A DNA stretch of 64,000 nt from Ophiura sarsii (Eukaryota; Echinodermata; Ophiuroidea; Amphilepidida; Ophiuridae), in NCBI GenBank assembly GCA_035610835.1, contig CM069448.1, forward strand, positions 33,365,652-33,429,651. The letters run 5' to 3'. Positions 11,801-21,815 of the stretch are shown in pieces. Position 1 is the first letter of the stretch, and every line of letters begins with the position of its first letter. The position numbers and the translations under genes were made by a program. The notes beneath the pieces are model-generated. The model was not told the origin of the DNA. It did not search any database and saw nothing but the letters and a program-made list of their open reading frames with translations.

Positions 11801-14800
11801 TCATTGGCACATTACATAGAACCAACCGATTCGAGTGACAATTAATCTCTACAACCAACTTAACAGCATCTTCTCCCAACCTCCCTTACATCAACAACAG
11901 ATATCAACGAATGTGAGCCCAATCCGTGTGAGAATGGTGGATCATGCCAAGGTGGTATAGGATCATTTAATTGTACTTGTTTGATTGGATTTGACGGCTA
12001 CACCTGCGAAAATGGTAAGTGAATGGTAACTTTAGATCACGCCAAATCTTGAGTAACATTATAATTGCTAAGTTTCTGAATAACTCATCCATGAGTTCCA
12101 TTGAGATTTTTATGAATTGAGTGCGTATCGGGACGTCGTCATGAAGACGTCGTTCCTTAACATCTCTAAAAATAATTTAAAATAAATGAAATGTCAGTTT
12201 TTATATAGCGCTTTCCAAATATGCTCAAAGCGCATTCATTTAATCCATCGTCACTATAGGATACATCAGAATCAGTTCGCAAAACTAGGAGGTTATTACT
12301 GCCCTGTATGCCATTTGCAAGCATTATTACAGTTCTCTTTTTGCAATTCTATAACCCTACCCTACTACACCACATAGAACCACACAGCTAACAGCGCGTC
12401 TAGGCGCACGCACACAACTTCTATCCCACCGTGCACTATACCATGGGTTTACATATGGTTTGCGAAAATGTAAGCGCAGTGCTCGTGGTGTGGTGGTTGT
12501 TGGACTCGCCTGTCACCCCGGCGACTCAGGTTGAATCCCAGGGGCGACGGAAATAATCGTATAGGTCCCCCATTTAACCCCTCCCCAAGTTCTTCTATCC
12601 ATCCCTACTGCTACATTTCTTGTGTATTTGTTATAATGCTTGCAGATATCAACGAGTGTAATGAGAACCCTTGTGCGAATAATGGGACATGTCAAAACAC
12701 TATTGGATCGTTTAATTGTTCATGTTCATATGGATATGTGGGGGACACATGTGAGAACGGTAAGGTTGATTTTCGCAAGCGAGGTCCCATAGCGCTACAG
12801 GTTGTCCCAAAATGATTAGTAGCTAGCGATGCCCAAAGTCCAATGATTTCTTTCATCATCAAAATCAATGAGATTTGATCCGTTTTCCATCACATCGAAA
12901 TACTGTACCCTTTCATTAGAATTTTAGATCATGAATATCGGACTTTATTTATTTGAAGTTACACACATTGTTACACTCATTGTGTAAGACATGGTGATTT
13001 CACCTTTTTTGGCAAATCTCTAGTCTGCTAATCTTGTGTTCCTTTCTATTTTAAACTGTTGTTGTATTATATGATTGTTCAAATCATTGATAATTCTTCA
13101 TTTTGATTCAATTTGAAGAGTAAAAATGGATAACATAGGTGATCCCAAGCTTTGTTCTATATGAGCTAGTTTTGAGGCTAAACCTGAGAGACTTCTAAAT
13201 AGCTAATGAACTAAAACGAAGCATGGGGTCACTCGTGTGTGATGAACTTCTTTTACCCTTCAAATTGAATTAAAGTGAAGAATTATTAATGATTTGAACA
13301 ACCATAACTAATAACAGTTACAACAGAAATAAACCCAAGATTATATTAGTAGGCAAGAGATTATGAGAATACATGTGTTTCTTTCAAAAAAGCTGTTTAT
13401 AACACACAAATATTTTTGCACTTTGTCGAAAAAATGAAATCACCATGTCTTACATAATGGAGTGTATCTTGAGTTTGATAACTCCGATATTCATGATTTG
13501 AAATTCTAATGAATAAGTACAGTATGGCAAAGATAATGGGGTCAAACCTAAAAAAATGAATGAACTTTGAGCATCGATGGGTATCATTTTGGGACAGCCT
13601 TTTATTAACAGCGGCAATGAGCTCATGAATATATAATGAGGCAAATGTCTATGAGATTTAACTGTGTAGTTTATGACATGTGTCGATTTATCTGGTTCTG
13701 TATGAAATCTGATTATCATAACATGATTATTATAACACGCAACCAACATGAATTAATGAAGAAGAACTGTATAATGCACACATACAACATCGTTACTAGT
13801 GAATATAATCAATACTTTGTTCATAGATGATGGATTTTCTAGGATATAATCATTGCGTATGGACTTTTGGATGGTAGTGTATGTTTTAACCAGGTTAACT
13901 GTGTGACTTCCATTGGGATGGTGACAATGGGTTCACCTTACAAAACTTGTCACATTTGGCTTATTTTGCAATCGATGTCCATAATTTTTTTCTTCAGATG
14001 TAGTAAATAAGATGCGCTTTACACAAACAACATCCATTATATAGTTCGCTGCACACATTAAAGTTAAGTCTTTTGATTCATTAACACTCTCCACGCGACA
14101 GGCTTCTGCAGACGACATTCCAAAATGTCACAAAATGTTTCAAATATTTCAAAATTATTGAATTTCATTACCACATTTGGAATTACCATGAGAATGCATT
14201 GAACAAAGTACAAAAATGTCTAGTATTGGTTCAGGAATCCTTAAGATAGGTCTTGAACGTTGGGAAAGGTTTCTGAAAAATCTGTTTTGTATGTGGTAAA
14301 AGCAATATCAGCGTGGAAAGTATATTAACCTATACCGAAAAGCGTCTGATATGAGAATTCGAATAATTATATCAACAATTCAATTTGTTAACTAATAAAC
14401 ATTATTCTCAGATATCAACGAGTGCGATACTGAAACCAATCTGTGTCAGAACGGTGAGACATGTCAAAATACTATTGGAGCGTTTAATTGTATATGTGCG
14501 GTAGGATTCGATGGAGATACGTGCCTAAATAGTGAGTTTAAAATTAATGGTGACGTACGTACCTGATCAGATGACGGAAATACCTATTTTCTTGCGAAGT
14601 CGTACTAATTTCTATAAGAAAGAACGTTCTTCCTGTATATTTCCATATTTTCAGATCCTGGACTTACATTAAATATTCCCACGCACACTCTGAATTCAAC
14701 TGTTGACGACTTTTAAGTCACATATGCAACTTATCGATCTTGATAAAAAAAGTCCATGATTTTTACCAATTATCCTATCCTATGTGATGTTACGCTGTCC

Positions 14801-15704
14801 ACCCAATATATACATGTAATGTCATTTCTATTACTGTATAGGCCTATACATATTAGTATTCTTGTTGTATGTTTGTGTCCTTACTGTTGGAATCACCGGT
14901 CATTGCTCACTTGTGCCACTGATGCCTCTCTTAATATAATGTTTATAATTACTCTAGTAAATGACTTATGCTCTTCAATATCTATTTAGAATAGATTAGA
15001 TGTACAATTTGTAAATAACCAACCGGTTGTTTTCATTGTGTTAATGAATTGTAGGCGTATGAGTTTCAGAGTTACGGACATACCCCAGTGGGAACACTGG
15101 ATATATTCTGAAACAGACCCTCACTCTTCAGAAACAAAAAACATGCATGATAGATTGCTCCCTTTTGGTTGGACACTTTTCCAATTGCTGGTTTCACCTT
15201 TACTTGGATAGATAGATACATAGATGATTATAATGTATATACTTGTATTTACATACAGATATCAACGAGTGTGATCCTAATCCATGTGTGAATGCTGAGA
15301 CATGTGAAGACGGTATCAATGCGTTCACCTGCACATGTCAAACTCCTTACTTTGGTGACGCGTGTGATGATGAGTTACGTTTAGTAGGTGGTCAGAATGA
15401 CAACGAGGGACGCGTGGAAGTGTTTCACGATGGAGTATGGGGAACTGTTTGTGACGACAGTTGGAGTGCCGCAGATGCTATGGTAGTGTGTCGGCAACTG
15501 GGCCTTGGGATTGGAGTTCCTGTTGAAAACATCCAAGCTACGGGGAGTGTTGATTTGGGATGGTTTGGAGAAGGAACGGGACCGATTTGGTTAGACGAAG
15601 TCGTCTGTGGTGGATCTGAGAGTAATGTAGGGCAATGTGCACATAACGGATGGGAATTGCACGACTGTGGACACTACGAAGATGCCGGTGTTATATGTGG
15701 ATAA
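5784..15704 (+). CDS. Gene 1: secreted EGF(x6)-SRCR protein, eight-exon model
   Basis: My join is 5784-5868, 7961-8251, 9705-9818, 11290-11400, 11901-12014, 12646-12759, 14412-14531, 15259-15704 (1395 nt, 464 residues). It encodes a signal peptide, an unrecognised 97-residue segment, six EGF modules each with six cysteines, and one SRCR domain with six cysteines. All introns are phase 1 with GT/AG ends, the classic arrangement for shuffled extracellular modules. No membrane segment follows the SRCR, so secretion is predicted. EGF/SRCR combinations are known from adhesion and innate-recognition proteins; the actual role here is unknown. Exon skipping would stay in frame everywhere. The splice pattern is inferred from sequence only. 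Confidence 0.75.
6300..6850 (+). mobile_element. LINE 3' fragment in gene 1 intron 1
   Basis: A frame at about 6400-6576 encodes [19 protein letters not shown], a motif typical of the C-terminal zinc-knuckle-like region of LINE reverse-transcriptase ORFs, continuing after a stop with YVYNAFSQR. The stretch ends in AATAAAACTAAACTAAACTA, a short tandem 3' tail typical of some LINEs. It is 5'-truncated and inactive. Confidence 0.65.
7961..8251 (+). CDS. Gene 1 exon 2: unrecognised 97-residue cysteine-containing module
   Basis: Acceptor GTTCCAACAG and donor GCT|GTAAGT enclose exactly 97 codons, phase 1-1. The product has five cysteines (in [22 protein letters not shown] and IDYC) plus a tryptophan pair in SMWWFTD. 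I do not recognise the family. A decayed copy at 31454-31749 keeps most residues, so this segment predates the duplication. Symmetric phases suggest it behaves as a movable extracellular module. It sits directly after the signal peptide. Confidence 0.7.
8789..9388. mobile_element. TIR element in gene 1 intron 2
   Basis: Starts CTCCGGAACGGGAGCGCGTT and ends in the matching reverse complement, with the shared GCTTGAGGGCG / CCTTGAGGGCG block further in. About 600 bp, non-coding, rich in GTGACG and CCCGTCA motifs. The equivalent intron of the decayed gene copy (about 32200-32300) lacks it, so it inserted after that duplication or was lost there. Confidence 0.6.
9705..9818 (+). CDS. Gene 1 exon 3: EGF module 1
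   Basis: Acceptor TTCATTTTAG, donor CATA|GTAAGT, phase 1-1. Encodes [15 protein letters not shown] and [13 protein letters not shown]: six cysteines with EGF spacing. [12 protein letters not shown] fits the Asp/Asn beta-hydroxylation consensus of calcium-binding EGFs. A frameshifted copy lies at 32628-32740. Confidence 0.85.
9935..10544. other. Inserted non-coding segment ending in a poly(A)-like tail
   Basis: The matching intron of the second gene copy runs directly from a GCAAGC..TGTT block to TTAAGTTAAA (about 32870-32890). The segment from about 9935 to 10815 is therefore extra in gene 1. Its left part ends with GAATAAAG, AATAAAATG and an A-tract near 10525-10537, resembling the 3' end of a retrotransposed sequence. 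I find no coding match in it. Confidence 0.4.
10545..10813. mobile_element. MITE with TIR AGGGG..CCCTTTTACAAATAGAG
   Basis: The left arm GCCCTTTTACAAATAGAGGA has its reverse complement at about 10783-10813, and both outer ends are AGGGG/CCCCT. The inner arms also match (GGAAAGCTC and the GAGCG blocks). About 270 bp, non-coding, next to the A-tailed segment. Confidence 0.65.
10890..11060. repeat. Degenerate repeats around AACGTACGTTTTCCTG
   Basis: Three or so loosely spaced units contain ACGTACGTTTTCCTGT followed by CAGT and AAAGA/TTAAA. The corresponding intron of the second gene (33310-33660) has an expanded array of the same unit. Confidence 0.6.
11290..11400 (+). CDS. Gene 1 exon 4: EGF module 2
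   Basis: Acceptor TTTATTTCAG, donor CAAC|GTAAGT, 37 codons, phase 1-1. [15 protein letters not shown] and [14 protein letters not shown] give six EGF-spaced cysteines. The aromatic position of the hydroxylation consensus is V here. An intact copy exists at 33820-33930. Confidence 0.85.
11901..12014 (+). CDS. Gene 1 exon 5: EGF module 3
   Basis: Acceptor ATCAACAACAG, donor AATG|GTAAGT, 38 codons, phase 1-1. [15 protein letters not shown] and [14 protein letters not shown]. The hydroxylation site Asp/Asn is replaced by Gly (CQGGIGSF). This exon is the intact reference for the transposon-split copy at 35581-38182. Confidence 0.85.
12478..12560 (+). repeat. tRNA-derived SINE head
   Basis: GTGGTGTGGTGGTTGTTGG resembles a pol III A box region, and CAGGTTGAATCCCAGG, 30-odd bases later, a B box. 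The ends do not pair as a functional acceptor stem, so this is a SINE-like remnant in intron 5 rather than a tRNA gene. Confidence 0.5.
12646..12759 (+). CDS. Gene 1 exon 6: EGF module 4
   Basis: Acceptor ATGCTTGCAG, donor AACG|GTAAGG, 38 codons, phase 1-1. [15 protein letters not shown] and [26 protein letters not shown] fits the hydroxylation consensus. It lies just outside the duplicated block, so gene 1 alone carries it. Confidence 0.85.
12798..13602. mobile_element. Mariner-type full-length foldback element
   Basis: A TA precedes CAGGTTGTCCCAAAATGA, and the right end is TCATTTTGGGACAGCC..TA. The arms pair along almost the whole length (shared blocks include TCATGAATATCGGA, GTAAGACATGGTGATTTCA and GTTCAAATCATT.ATAATTCTTCA), with the centre near 13180. 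TA flanks and the TGTCCCAAAA end point to the Tc1/mariner group; no transposase is encoded. The 9.3-kb duplication breakpoint falls inside its left arm at 12831. Confidence 0.75.
14412..14531 (+). CDS. Gene 1 exon 7: EGF module 5
   Basis: Acceptor TTATTCTCAG, donor AATA|GTGAGT, 40 codons, phase 1-1. [17 protein letters not shown] and [14 protein letters not shown]. Two extra residues lie between the first cysteines compared with the other EGFs. Codon GAG at 14456-14458 (Glu) is GGG (Gly, the more usual NGGTC) in the unit 2 copy. Confidence 0.85.
15259..15704 (+). CDS. Gene 1 exon 8: EGF module 6 fused to SRCR domain, stop
   Basis: Acceptor [25 protein letters not shown] and [14 protein letters not shown] form the EGF. 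It is followed in the same exon by [70 protein letters not shown] and a TAA stop. Six SRCR cysteines match group A (scavenger receptor MARCO/SR-A type). The protein ends two residues after the last cysteine, with no tail or anchor. Having EGF and SRCR in one exon fixes them as a unit under alternative splicing. Confidence 0.92.
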
Positions 15705-15792
15705 AACGTCAACGTTTCCCCTCGTTACATACATGGCTTTTTGGCAAATGAAATGAAATATTTACAGAGTGTCCCGCTTTTCGGCTAGTTAA

Positions 15793-15820
15793 AATAAACA
15801 GTGTTGGGCTTTTGAATAAA
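15793..15820 (+). promoter_or_regulatory. Two poly(A) signals of gene 1
   Basis: AATAAA at 15793-15798 and again at 15815-15820, about 90-115 bases after the stop codon. This is the expected distance for a short 3' UTR. Confidence 0.65.
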
Positions 15821-16151
15821 TGTTACTCGAGCCATATTCTTCACAACAAATTGTAACGCTGTAAATTCAAGTCAGCGGAGATACTAGCCATGTGGACTAG
15901 ACATTCTAGTACCAAACAGTCGTCCCGTTTCACTAATGTAAGATGAGTCGCAAGATTTGCAGGGGATTTTTGACTCCTTTGTCTTTCAAATGTATTATCA
16001 TTCATCATTTACACATTACACATCTTCGTATTTTCACATGTTTACATTACGTATTGTTCACATATCAAAATACAATAATTCATCCAAAATGTATTTTTTT
16101 CAAAACAATCACGTCGCATGTCATAATACATTTGAAATCAAACTTACTTAA

Positions 16152-16496
16152 AGGGACACTAAGATATGTGTTGGAGGCTGCGCCCTCAATTATGATAAAC
16201 ACTTCAGCCCTCTTTGTACAACAAAACGTCGTCTCAAAAATGCTGATCGAGCCGCTATCAGCATTTTTACGTCAGACAGTGTCCCCCTGCAGCACGCGTG
16301 ATATGTAACGCGAAACATATTTACATAGAGGGCGTTTTTAAGAAAAGGTTCAATAAATAGCGATGGTATTGTTTTAATCAAGTTTTGCTGTGTTTTTGTG
16401 AGTAGAAACAACAATAATGGTAATTTTTAATGTTCATCTTGAGTTCTGAAGTAAATTAATTTATTTAAAAAATCTTCAACACTACTTCGTGTCCCT
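16152..16496. mobile_element. TTAA-flanked MITE (AGGGACACT..), copy 1
   Basis: TTAA, then AGGGACACTAAG, and at the right GTGTCCCT then TTAA. Contains GGCTGCGCCCTCAA, CAGCCCTCTTTGTACAACAA, CATTTTTACGTCAGACAGT and ATAGAGGGCGTTTTT. Related copies occur at 25410, 48975 and 51393. TTAA target sites are characteristic of piggyBac-type transposition; no transposase is present. Confidence 0.75.
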
Positions 16497-16764
16497 TTAA
16501 TTCTGACATATTTTCACAAGATTGTGTATGTTAACATAACATACAAGAAATTCATATATAATAGTATATCAAATATAATTCATTAATCCATCAAAAACAT
16601 CTTTTTCAAAATTGTCACATACGCCTATGAAATCACTTTTTAATAGTATTGAGTTCGAAACACCTATGACTTTAACAATGTTTGTCCTCGTCTGCAACTC
16701 TATGACATCACCCTCTACACTAGAAATTGGGTTATCACGGGGGGGGGGGGGGGGGGGGGGGCGG

Positions 16765-17400
16765 ACAAAAAGAGGAGGAAATAACGTGCAAGAAGCTTTA
16801 CATCTATGTGGCTATCCCCAGTGGACCTTTGACAAAATAAAGAAACAAATGTCAACTAAGAAGACTAAACCAAAGAGCAACCCCAAACACCAGGGGGAGA
16901 ACAAAAATAATGGTTTTGTTGTCTTGCTCTATGTCAAAGGCGTCGACAGCCATGAGACTGCATTGCAACATCCGGAATCAACTTGTCCACCTAAAAGACA
17001 AACATGATCAACTCAACACCAAGCATGCTGCTACAATATCCCGTGTAAAAAAGGGCAACTAATTGTGTTATGTCGGTGGAACGGGCAGAAAATTCGGCAC
17101 TCGTTTGGAGGAGCACAAGACCTAAACTTAAGCAGAGAAATTCAGTAAGACTATTACCACCAGCCATAAAGTCTTAGCAATCTGCGATACATAAGTCGGC
17201 CATTATGGATCATGTTGTGGACACTAATCATGTGATTGGATGAAAGAGGCTGATGTCATAGGTATGGGACAAGATAGGTATAAGAAATGGATAAAAGATG
17301 CAGTGGGTATAAGAAAGAAAGGGGCACCACCATGAACCGAGGTGAAGGGCAGTGATCACCTTTAACGCGTTTTTGACGAATGTTTACTGTCTGATCAGGA
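16765..17400 (+). pseudogene. Penelope-like retroelement 3' fragment (GIY-YIG region), unit 1
   Basis: Conceptual peptides in shifting frames: LHLCGYPQWTFDKIKKQM, GFVVLLYVKGV, then YVGGTGRKFGTRLEEHK (a GIY-YIG-type block), then NHVIGWMKEADVIG and RYKRWIKDAVGIRKKGAPP. This order is what I know from the C-terminal endonuclease of Penelope-like elements. Stops and frameshifts show it is dead. It begins just after a 23-base G-run at 16739-16761. Confidence 0.75.
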
Positions 17401-19240
17401 GTCAAGAAACGAACTGGCACCTCCAAAACAGCCGCTAGCTCGCCACAATTAAACATTTGTTGAGAAAGGCAACTTTATTAGACACTTTATGATAGTTATA
17501 AAGATTCACATGACTGTTCCAATAAAGATATCCTCACTGTATACGTGAGACCATATAATTGGTAGGACACAACTTCGGGACAATCCATTGGTACCAAAAC
17601 AATGTCACCGATTTAAAACCAAAACATTAAAATAGCTCGTACAACGTCATCAATCTTATTCATATCTGTCATTTTGATGTCGATTAGCGTATTTATCCTG
17701 TCAGATCGGCTCTGGTTTATACCACTTTGTGATCACGAGTAATTAAAAACAAAAGCAATGTCCAATCTTAGTTATTGAGAGATATTTTATGAACAATTTT
17801 ATGAACAATTAATTGCACAAATGCATATAGAGATATTTTTAGATTTCCAACATGTGTTAACATGTAAAACAGTATGTTGTGTGAAAGTGAAACTAGATCT
17901 CCTCCAAAATAAATTAAACGCCCTGTATTAGTCGCTTTGCTACTTGGCGGAGTCATGCCAACATACGTCCCAAAGGGGACTGGGACATCAGCGCCTAACT
18001 TTAGCGTTGCTTACCCGTCACGTTGCTTACCCAGTAATAAAACGTCCGTATTGGCTACCAAACTGCGCTTCTACACCAATAGCTTCCTTGTAGCAAGTTA
18101 ACTTATAATCCCGGGCTTATAATACATGGGACTTATAAGCGCCTAACTACGATGTAAACAGCTTCAAGGCGTTGCACAGAACAGTTGCTATCATCAAACT
18201 AGAGAAAAATATTAAAAACTACAATAGGACCTATGCTGAAATATATATAATCACTATAACAATAATTTGATCAGTTCCAAACTGGCGAAGTCTCCTTACA
18301 GCAGCGAATGAATATAGAAGGACGCGGGCAAGCATGATCATCAGATGCGTGACGCGTTCGTGCGACCAAAACCGCGTGTGTATGGCCATAATCGCGAGCG
18401 TACGCTTGGATTACTTTTGCTCGCGGAAAGATAAAAATTGAATATTTCTCGCCAATTTAGAACTGATTAAACTATAATAAACACTAAACCTAACAAACAA
18501 AAGAATAAAATAAAATAATAATCATCTTAATAGTGGAATAAGGCGAATTTCTTTGGAAAAGAAATTCGCCTTAACGTCATTTTAAACAATAGATTTCGTC
18601 CTAACGAACAAAAGACGGAATCAAACGCATTGTTCTCTGTCGCCTTAATGACGGTTTTAAGCGTATACAGCCAGGAAGATACAGCCGAATATAAGTTATA
18701 TCTATTTAAATATGGCGATTCCGTACGTGGGTCATCAACGACATAATTACATTGCTGTTGTTTTGTCGTTCCTTACAGAGTTTCCATAGCAATGTAATGT
18801 TGTCCTTTGTACTTTTTCTGTATGTTTTATTATGTATGAGGGTAACTCATAAAGTTCTACCTCACCTCGTTATCCATTAAATAAAATAGCCACATATCAC
18901 ATCTTTTCATGATCATTCATTTTACTATTGAAATTGATCGAAGAAACTAATGAACAACGTAAGATATCTTAGAACCGGTAGAATCATTTGAAAAATTGCA
19001 AATAGCTTGAAAAAAGCTTAAAAGTTAGGTTTGACAAGATAACTTTCAAATAAAGATTTCAATAGAAAGAAAACCGTTTTGTTTTTGTTTTTGCTGGGAG
19101 ATAACGTTGAATAAGAAAATCTAGACTTAGGCAACGAAAAAATCCGACACGGATTTTATTTTTGACCTCTTAGATAGGGTTGGTTGATCGGGTGAGTTTT
19201 GTTATTGGGTGGTTGTTTTCAAAATATTTGTGAAAATTTA
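17401..19240. other. Non-coding intergenic stretch, unit 1
   Basis: I find no exon support here. The only notable structures are the hairpin at 18540-18572 and a weak inverted repeat ACATTGCTGTTG..CATAGCAATGTAA (about 18748-18798). Confidence 0.45.
18540..18572. repeat. Perfect 15-bp hairpin, unit 1
   Basis: AAGGCGAATTTCTTT, three-base loop, then its exact reverse complement. Present again at 27802-27834. Function unknown; it could be a small MITE remnant or a transcribed hairpin. Confidence 0.8.
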
Positions 19241-19629
19241 AGTACTTGTGCAACCATTATCTAAAATCAATATTTAAAAATACTATTTTCAAAGACGTTC
19301 AAAACATTACAAAATGTTTAAAAACGATTGTTTGGTTGAAAAAAAATAAAGATATAATTCCAAAACTATCGGTCGGTCGTGCCAAGTGTAAAGGGTTTTA
19401 TCTTCGGCCACAGGTCCAGAAGAAATTACTTCAAAAGAGTGGTTTGTTCTTGACCTTCAAACACACGGTCCACGAGCGAATCAATACTTCAATTCCAACA
19501 TTGTAAACTTAACTACCAACGTGACTATTAACCTTCCGTGGACGAAGACGAAGAGTTCATGGATTCAATTGTTTACTTATCCATGAAAATGTATCAAAAT
19601 ATCAACTCGCAGTTCAAACGAATGATAAA

Positions 19630-19842
19630 TAAGACGAGTAGCGACAGAAACGGTTGGAACTTTTTGAACGACCCTCTGCTCACTGTTCTATCATTCATAA
19701 CGCACTGCATTGGATGGTCTCTGGCGCCTAGTTGAGGGACTGGCGGTGAACTGGATCGATTAAGAACTATAGCCAATTTGGTGTATGTAAGTAATGACTC
19801 TGGTTATCTTACAGTGGAATCTCGAACAAAACGGTAGGCAAC
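19630..19842 (+). promoter_or_regulatory. Conserved upstream block before signal exon B1
   Basis: Shares CGACAGAAACGGTTGGAACT, the GCATTGGATGGTCTCTGGCG stretch and TTAAGAACTATAGCCAATT with the gene 1 upstream block. It ends at the exon ATG. Candidate promoter/5' leader. Confidence 0.4.
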
Positions 19843-19927
19843 ATGCACAAAGGGAAGTTGTTTTCAACTTCAACATGTAAGTTGGTCACAAAACTGGTAA
19901 AGCTCACTTTGTTGGTCGTATTTCAAG
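19843..19927 (+). CDS. Signal-peptide exon B1 (unit 1)
   Basis: 28 codons, MHKGKLFSTST then KLVTKLVKLTLLVVFQ, donor CAAG|GTGAGT in phase 1. Homologous to gene 1 exon 1. Because of the tandem duplication, the next compatible downstream acceptors include 23670 (EGF5 copy) and 24517 (EGF6-SRCR copy), giving a possible short secreted protein. Confidence 0.55.
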
Positions 19928-20122
19928 GTGAGTGTGCTGTTTTACCAACTAATTACATTATACTACTTTAAATTCAGAAAATGTTACCTACATTAAGATT
20001 TTGATCAAGCCTAAAATATTTGCAATGTCATCTTCTTAATCTATAGATTATTTTAATTTATTTCGAATACTATTTTCAAAGACGTTCAAAAAATTACAAA
20101 ATGTTTAAAAACGATTGTTTAA

Positions 20123-21207
20123 GGGGGGGGGGGGGGGGGGGGGGGGTCTAGGTTGATTTGACCCAAATTTGGAAACACATTTTCTCAATGTTATCGTGGA
20201 CTTACCGCTTAGTGTTATATATCAAATTAAAGCTTTGGTCAAGACGTTTCAGAAAATGTGTGTTATTTTGATCTGGTTGCCATGGTTACCATGCAAGGCC
20301 TCTGATTGGCTAAACACGGGAGCAAACGTAACTAGAAAACAAAATGTTGCATATACACCATACTTGGGTAGATGATGTATCGGTTGAGTGCGCATGAAAC
20401 CATGGATCCGGATTTTTTATATGGTTGCCATGGCAAACCGTGAACCGACCAATCAGGTAATTTTGCATCGTAATTCAAATTTGAAAACAGATATTAAAAA
20501 TCGGGATCCATGGTTTCATAGCCCCTTGTGTGCTTAACATCTGGTCCAAATCCCATGGTTATATGAGCTTTCGTTTTTGAGTTACGTTTGCTCCCATATT
20601 GCAAGTTTGCGTGTTTTTATAGTTTTGAGATATCGTGCAAAACGTATTGAAAAATATTAAAATTGGTGAGAAAAAAATAAGTTGACATTTGGGATAAAAA
20701 TAAATGTTCAATTATGGAAGAGCATGAATTTAGACACATTTTGAGCCATTTTGGGACAAAATCGCATTTATATTAGCATTTTTATTGATTTTTAAAGATA
20801 AATTGCTTAAAAATAGCCGGGTAAGAAAACTAAAGAAATACATAAGAAATTACGTTGACCTTGAAATTTTGATGATTTATGATGTGCAATTATTTAATTC
20901 AAAATTTTAATAAATAAATTCAATCAAATGTTACAATCATTTGATCAAAAAACAATTAAAACTGAAAATGCTAAAAAACGCAGGGTGAGCGTTTTTACAT
21001 ACAAAAGTATACAAAACACCACCGATTTTTTGAGACACCCGAAACTTAATTTACCATAACTTCAGAACCGAAAATCCAATTTACCTCAAACAAAAAGCAT
21101 TTTAAAGCAGAGACTTGGCAGTTTTCTACTGTGCTAATATCTCATTTTTTTGCGAAGCACTGAATTTTAATATCTGACCAACCTAGACCCCCCCCCCCCC
21201 CCCCCCC
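20123..21207. mobile_element. TTAA-flanked element with G-tract/C-tract ends, unit 1
   Basis: TTAA (20119-20122), 24 G, then GTCTAGGTTG; the right end is CAACCTAGAC, 20 C, then TTAA (21208-21211). The related upstream copy of this locus (about 19310-19345) lacks the element, so it is an insertion. Inside are nested inverted repeats: GGGAGCAAACGTAACT (20318) with its complement at 20580, and an ATGAAACCATGGATCC palindrome pair around 20392/20500. No transposase frame. TTAA sites suggest piggyBac-type mobilisation. Confidence 0.75.
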
Positions 21208-21506
21208 TTAATGTAAAAAATAATAAAGATCAAATTTCCAAACTATCGGTCGGTCGTACCAATTGTACAGGGTTTTACCTTCGGCCACAGGTCCAGAAGA
21301 AATTACTTCAAAAGAGTGGTTTGTTCTTGACCTTCAAGCACACGGTCCACGAGCGAAACAATGCTTCAATTCCAACATTGTAAACCTAACTATCCACGTG
21401 ACTATTAACCTTCCGTGGACGAAGACGAAGAGTTCATGGATTCAATGTTTACTACTCTATGAAAATGTATCAAATATCAACTCGCAGTTCAAACGAATGT
21501 CAAATA

Positions 21507-21730
21507 AGACGAGTAGCGACAGAAACGGTTGAACCTTTTTGAACGACCCTCTGTTCACTGTTCTATCATTCATAACGCACTGCACTGGATGGTCCCTGGT
21601 GCCTACATGTAGTTAAGGAACTAATAGTGAACTTGATCGATTAAGAACTATAGCCAATTCAGTGTAAGCTTAAGTAATGAATCTGGTTATCTTATAATAA
21701 TGTGGAAGCTCGATGAAAGTGGTAGGCAAC
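21507..21730 (+). promoter_or_regulatory. Conserved upstream block before signal exon B2
   Basis: Third version of the block seen before 5784 and 19843, ending at the ATG at 21731. It is part of a small tandem duplication (about 19275-20066 and 20067-21960) that doubled promoter plus exon 1. Confidence 0.4.
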
Positions 21731-21815
21731 ATGCGCAGAGGGAACTTGTTTTCAGCTTCAACATGGAAGTCGGTCACTAAACTGGTAAAGCTCACTTTAT
21801 TGATCGTATTTCAAG
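21731..21815 (+). CDS. Signal-peptide exon B2 (unit 1)
   Basis: 28 codons, [12 protein letters not shown] then KLVKLTLLIVFQ. Donor is CAAG|GTGAAC, weaker than the GTGAGT of B1. Phase 1, so it can also splice in frame to EGF5/SRCR exons of unit 2. Confidence 0.5.

Noticed and set aside
13450..14118. Open frames on both strands, repeated at 22708-23376
   Set aside because: They lie in the mariner-type foldback and intron sequence; they repeat only because of the 9.3-kb duplication and have no domain or splice support.
15943..16414. Open frames of 64-121 codons after the SRCR stop, repeated at 25201-25672
   Set aside because: They overlap the 3' flank and the TTAA-flanked MITE, have no recognisable family and no splice link; repetition is due to the large duplication.
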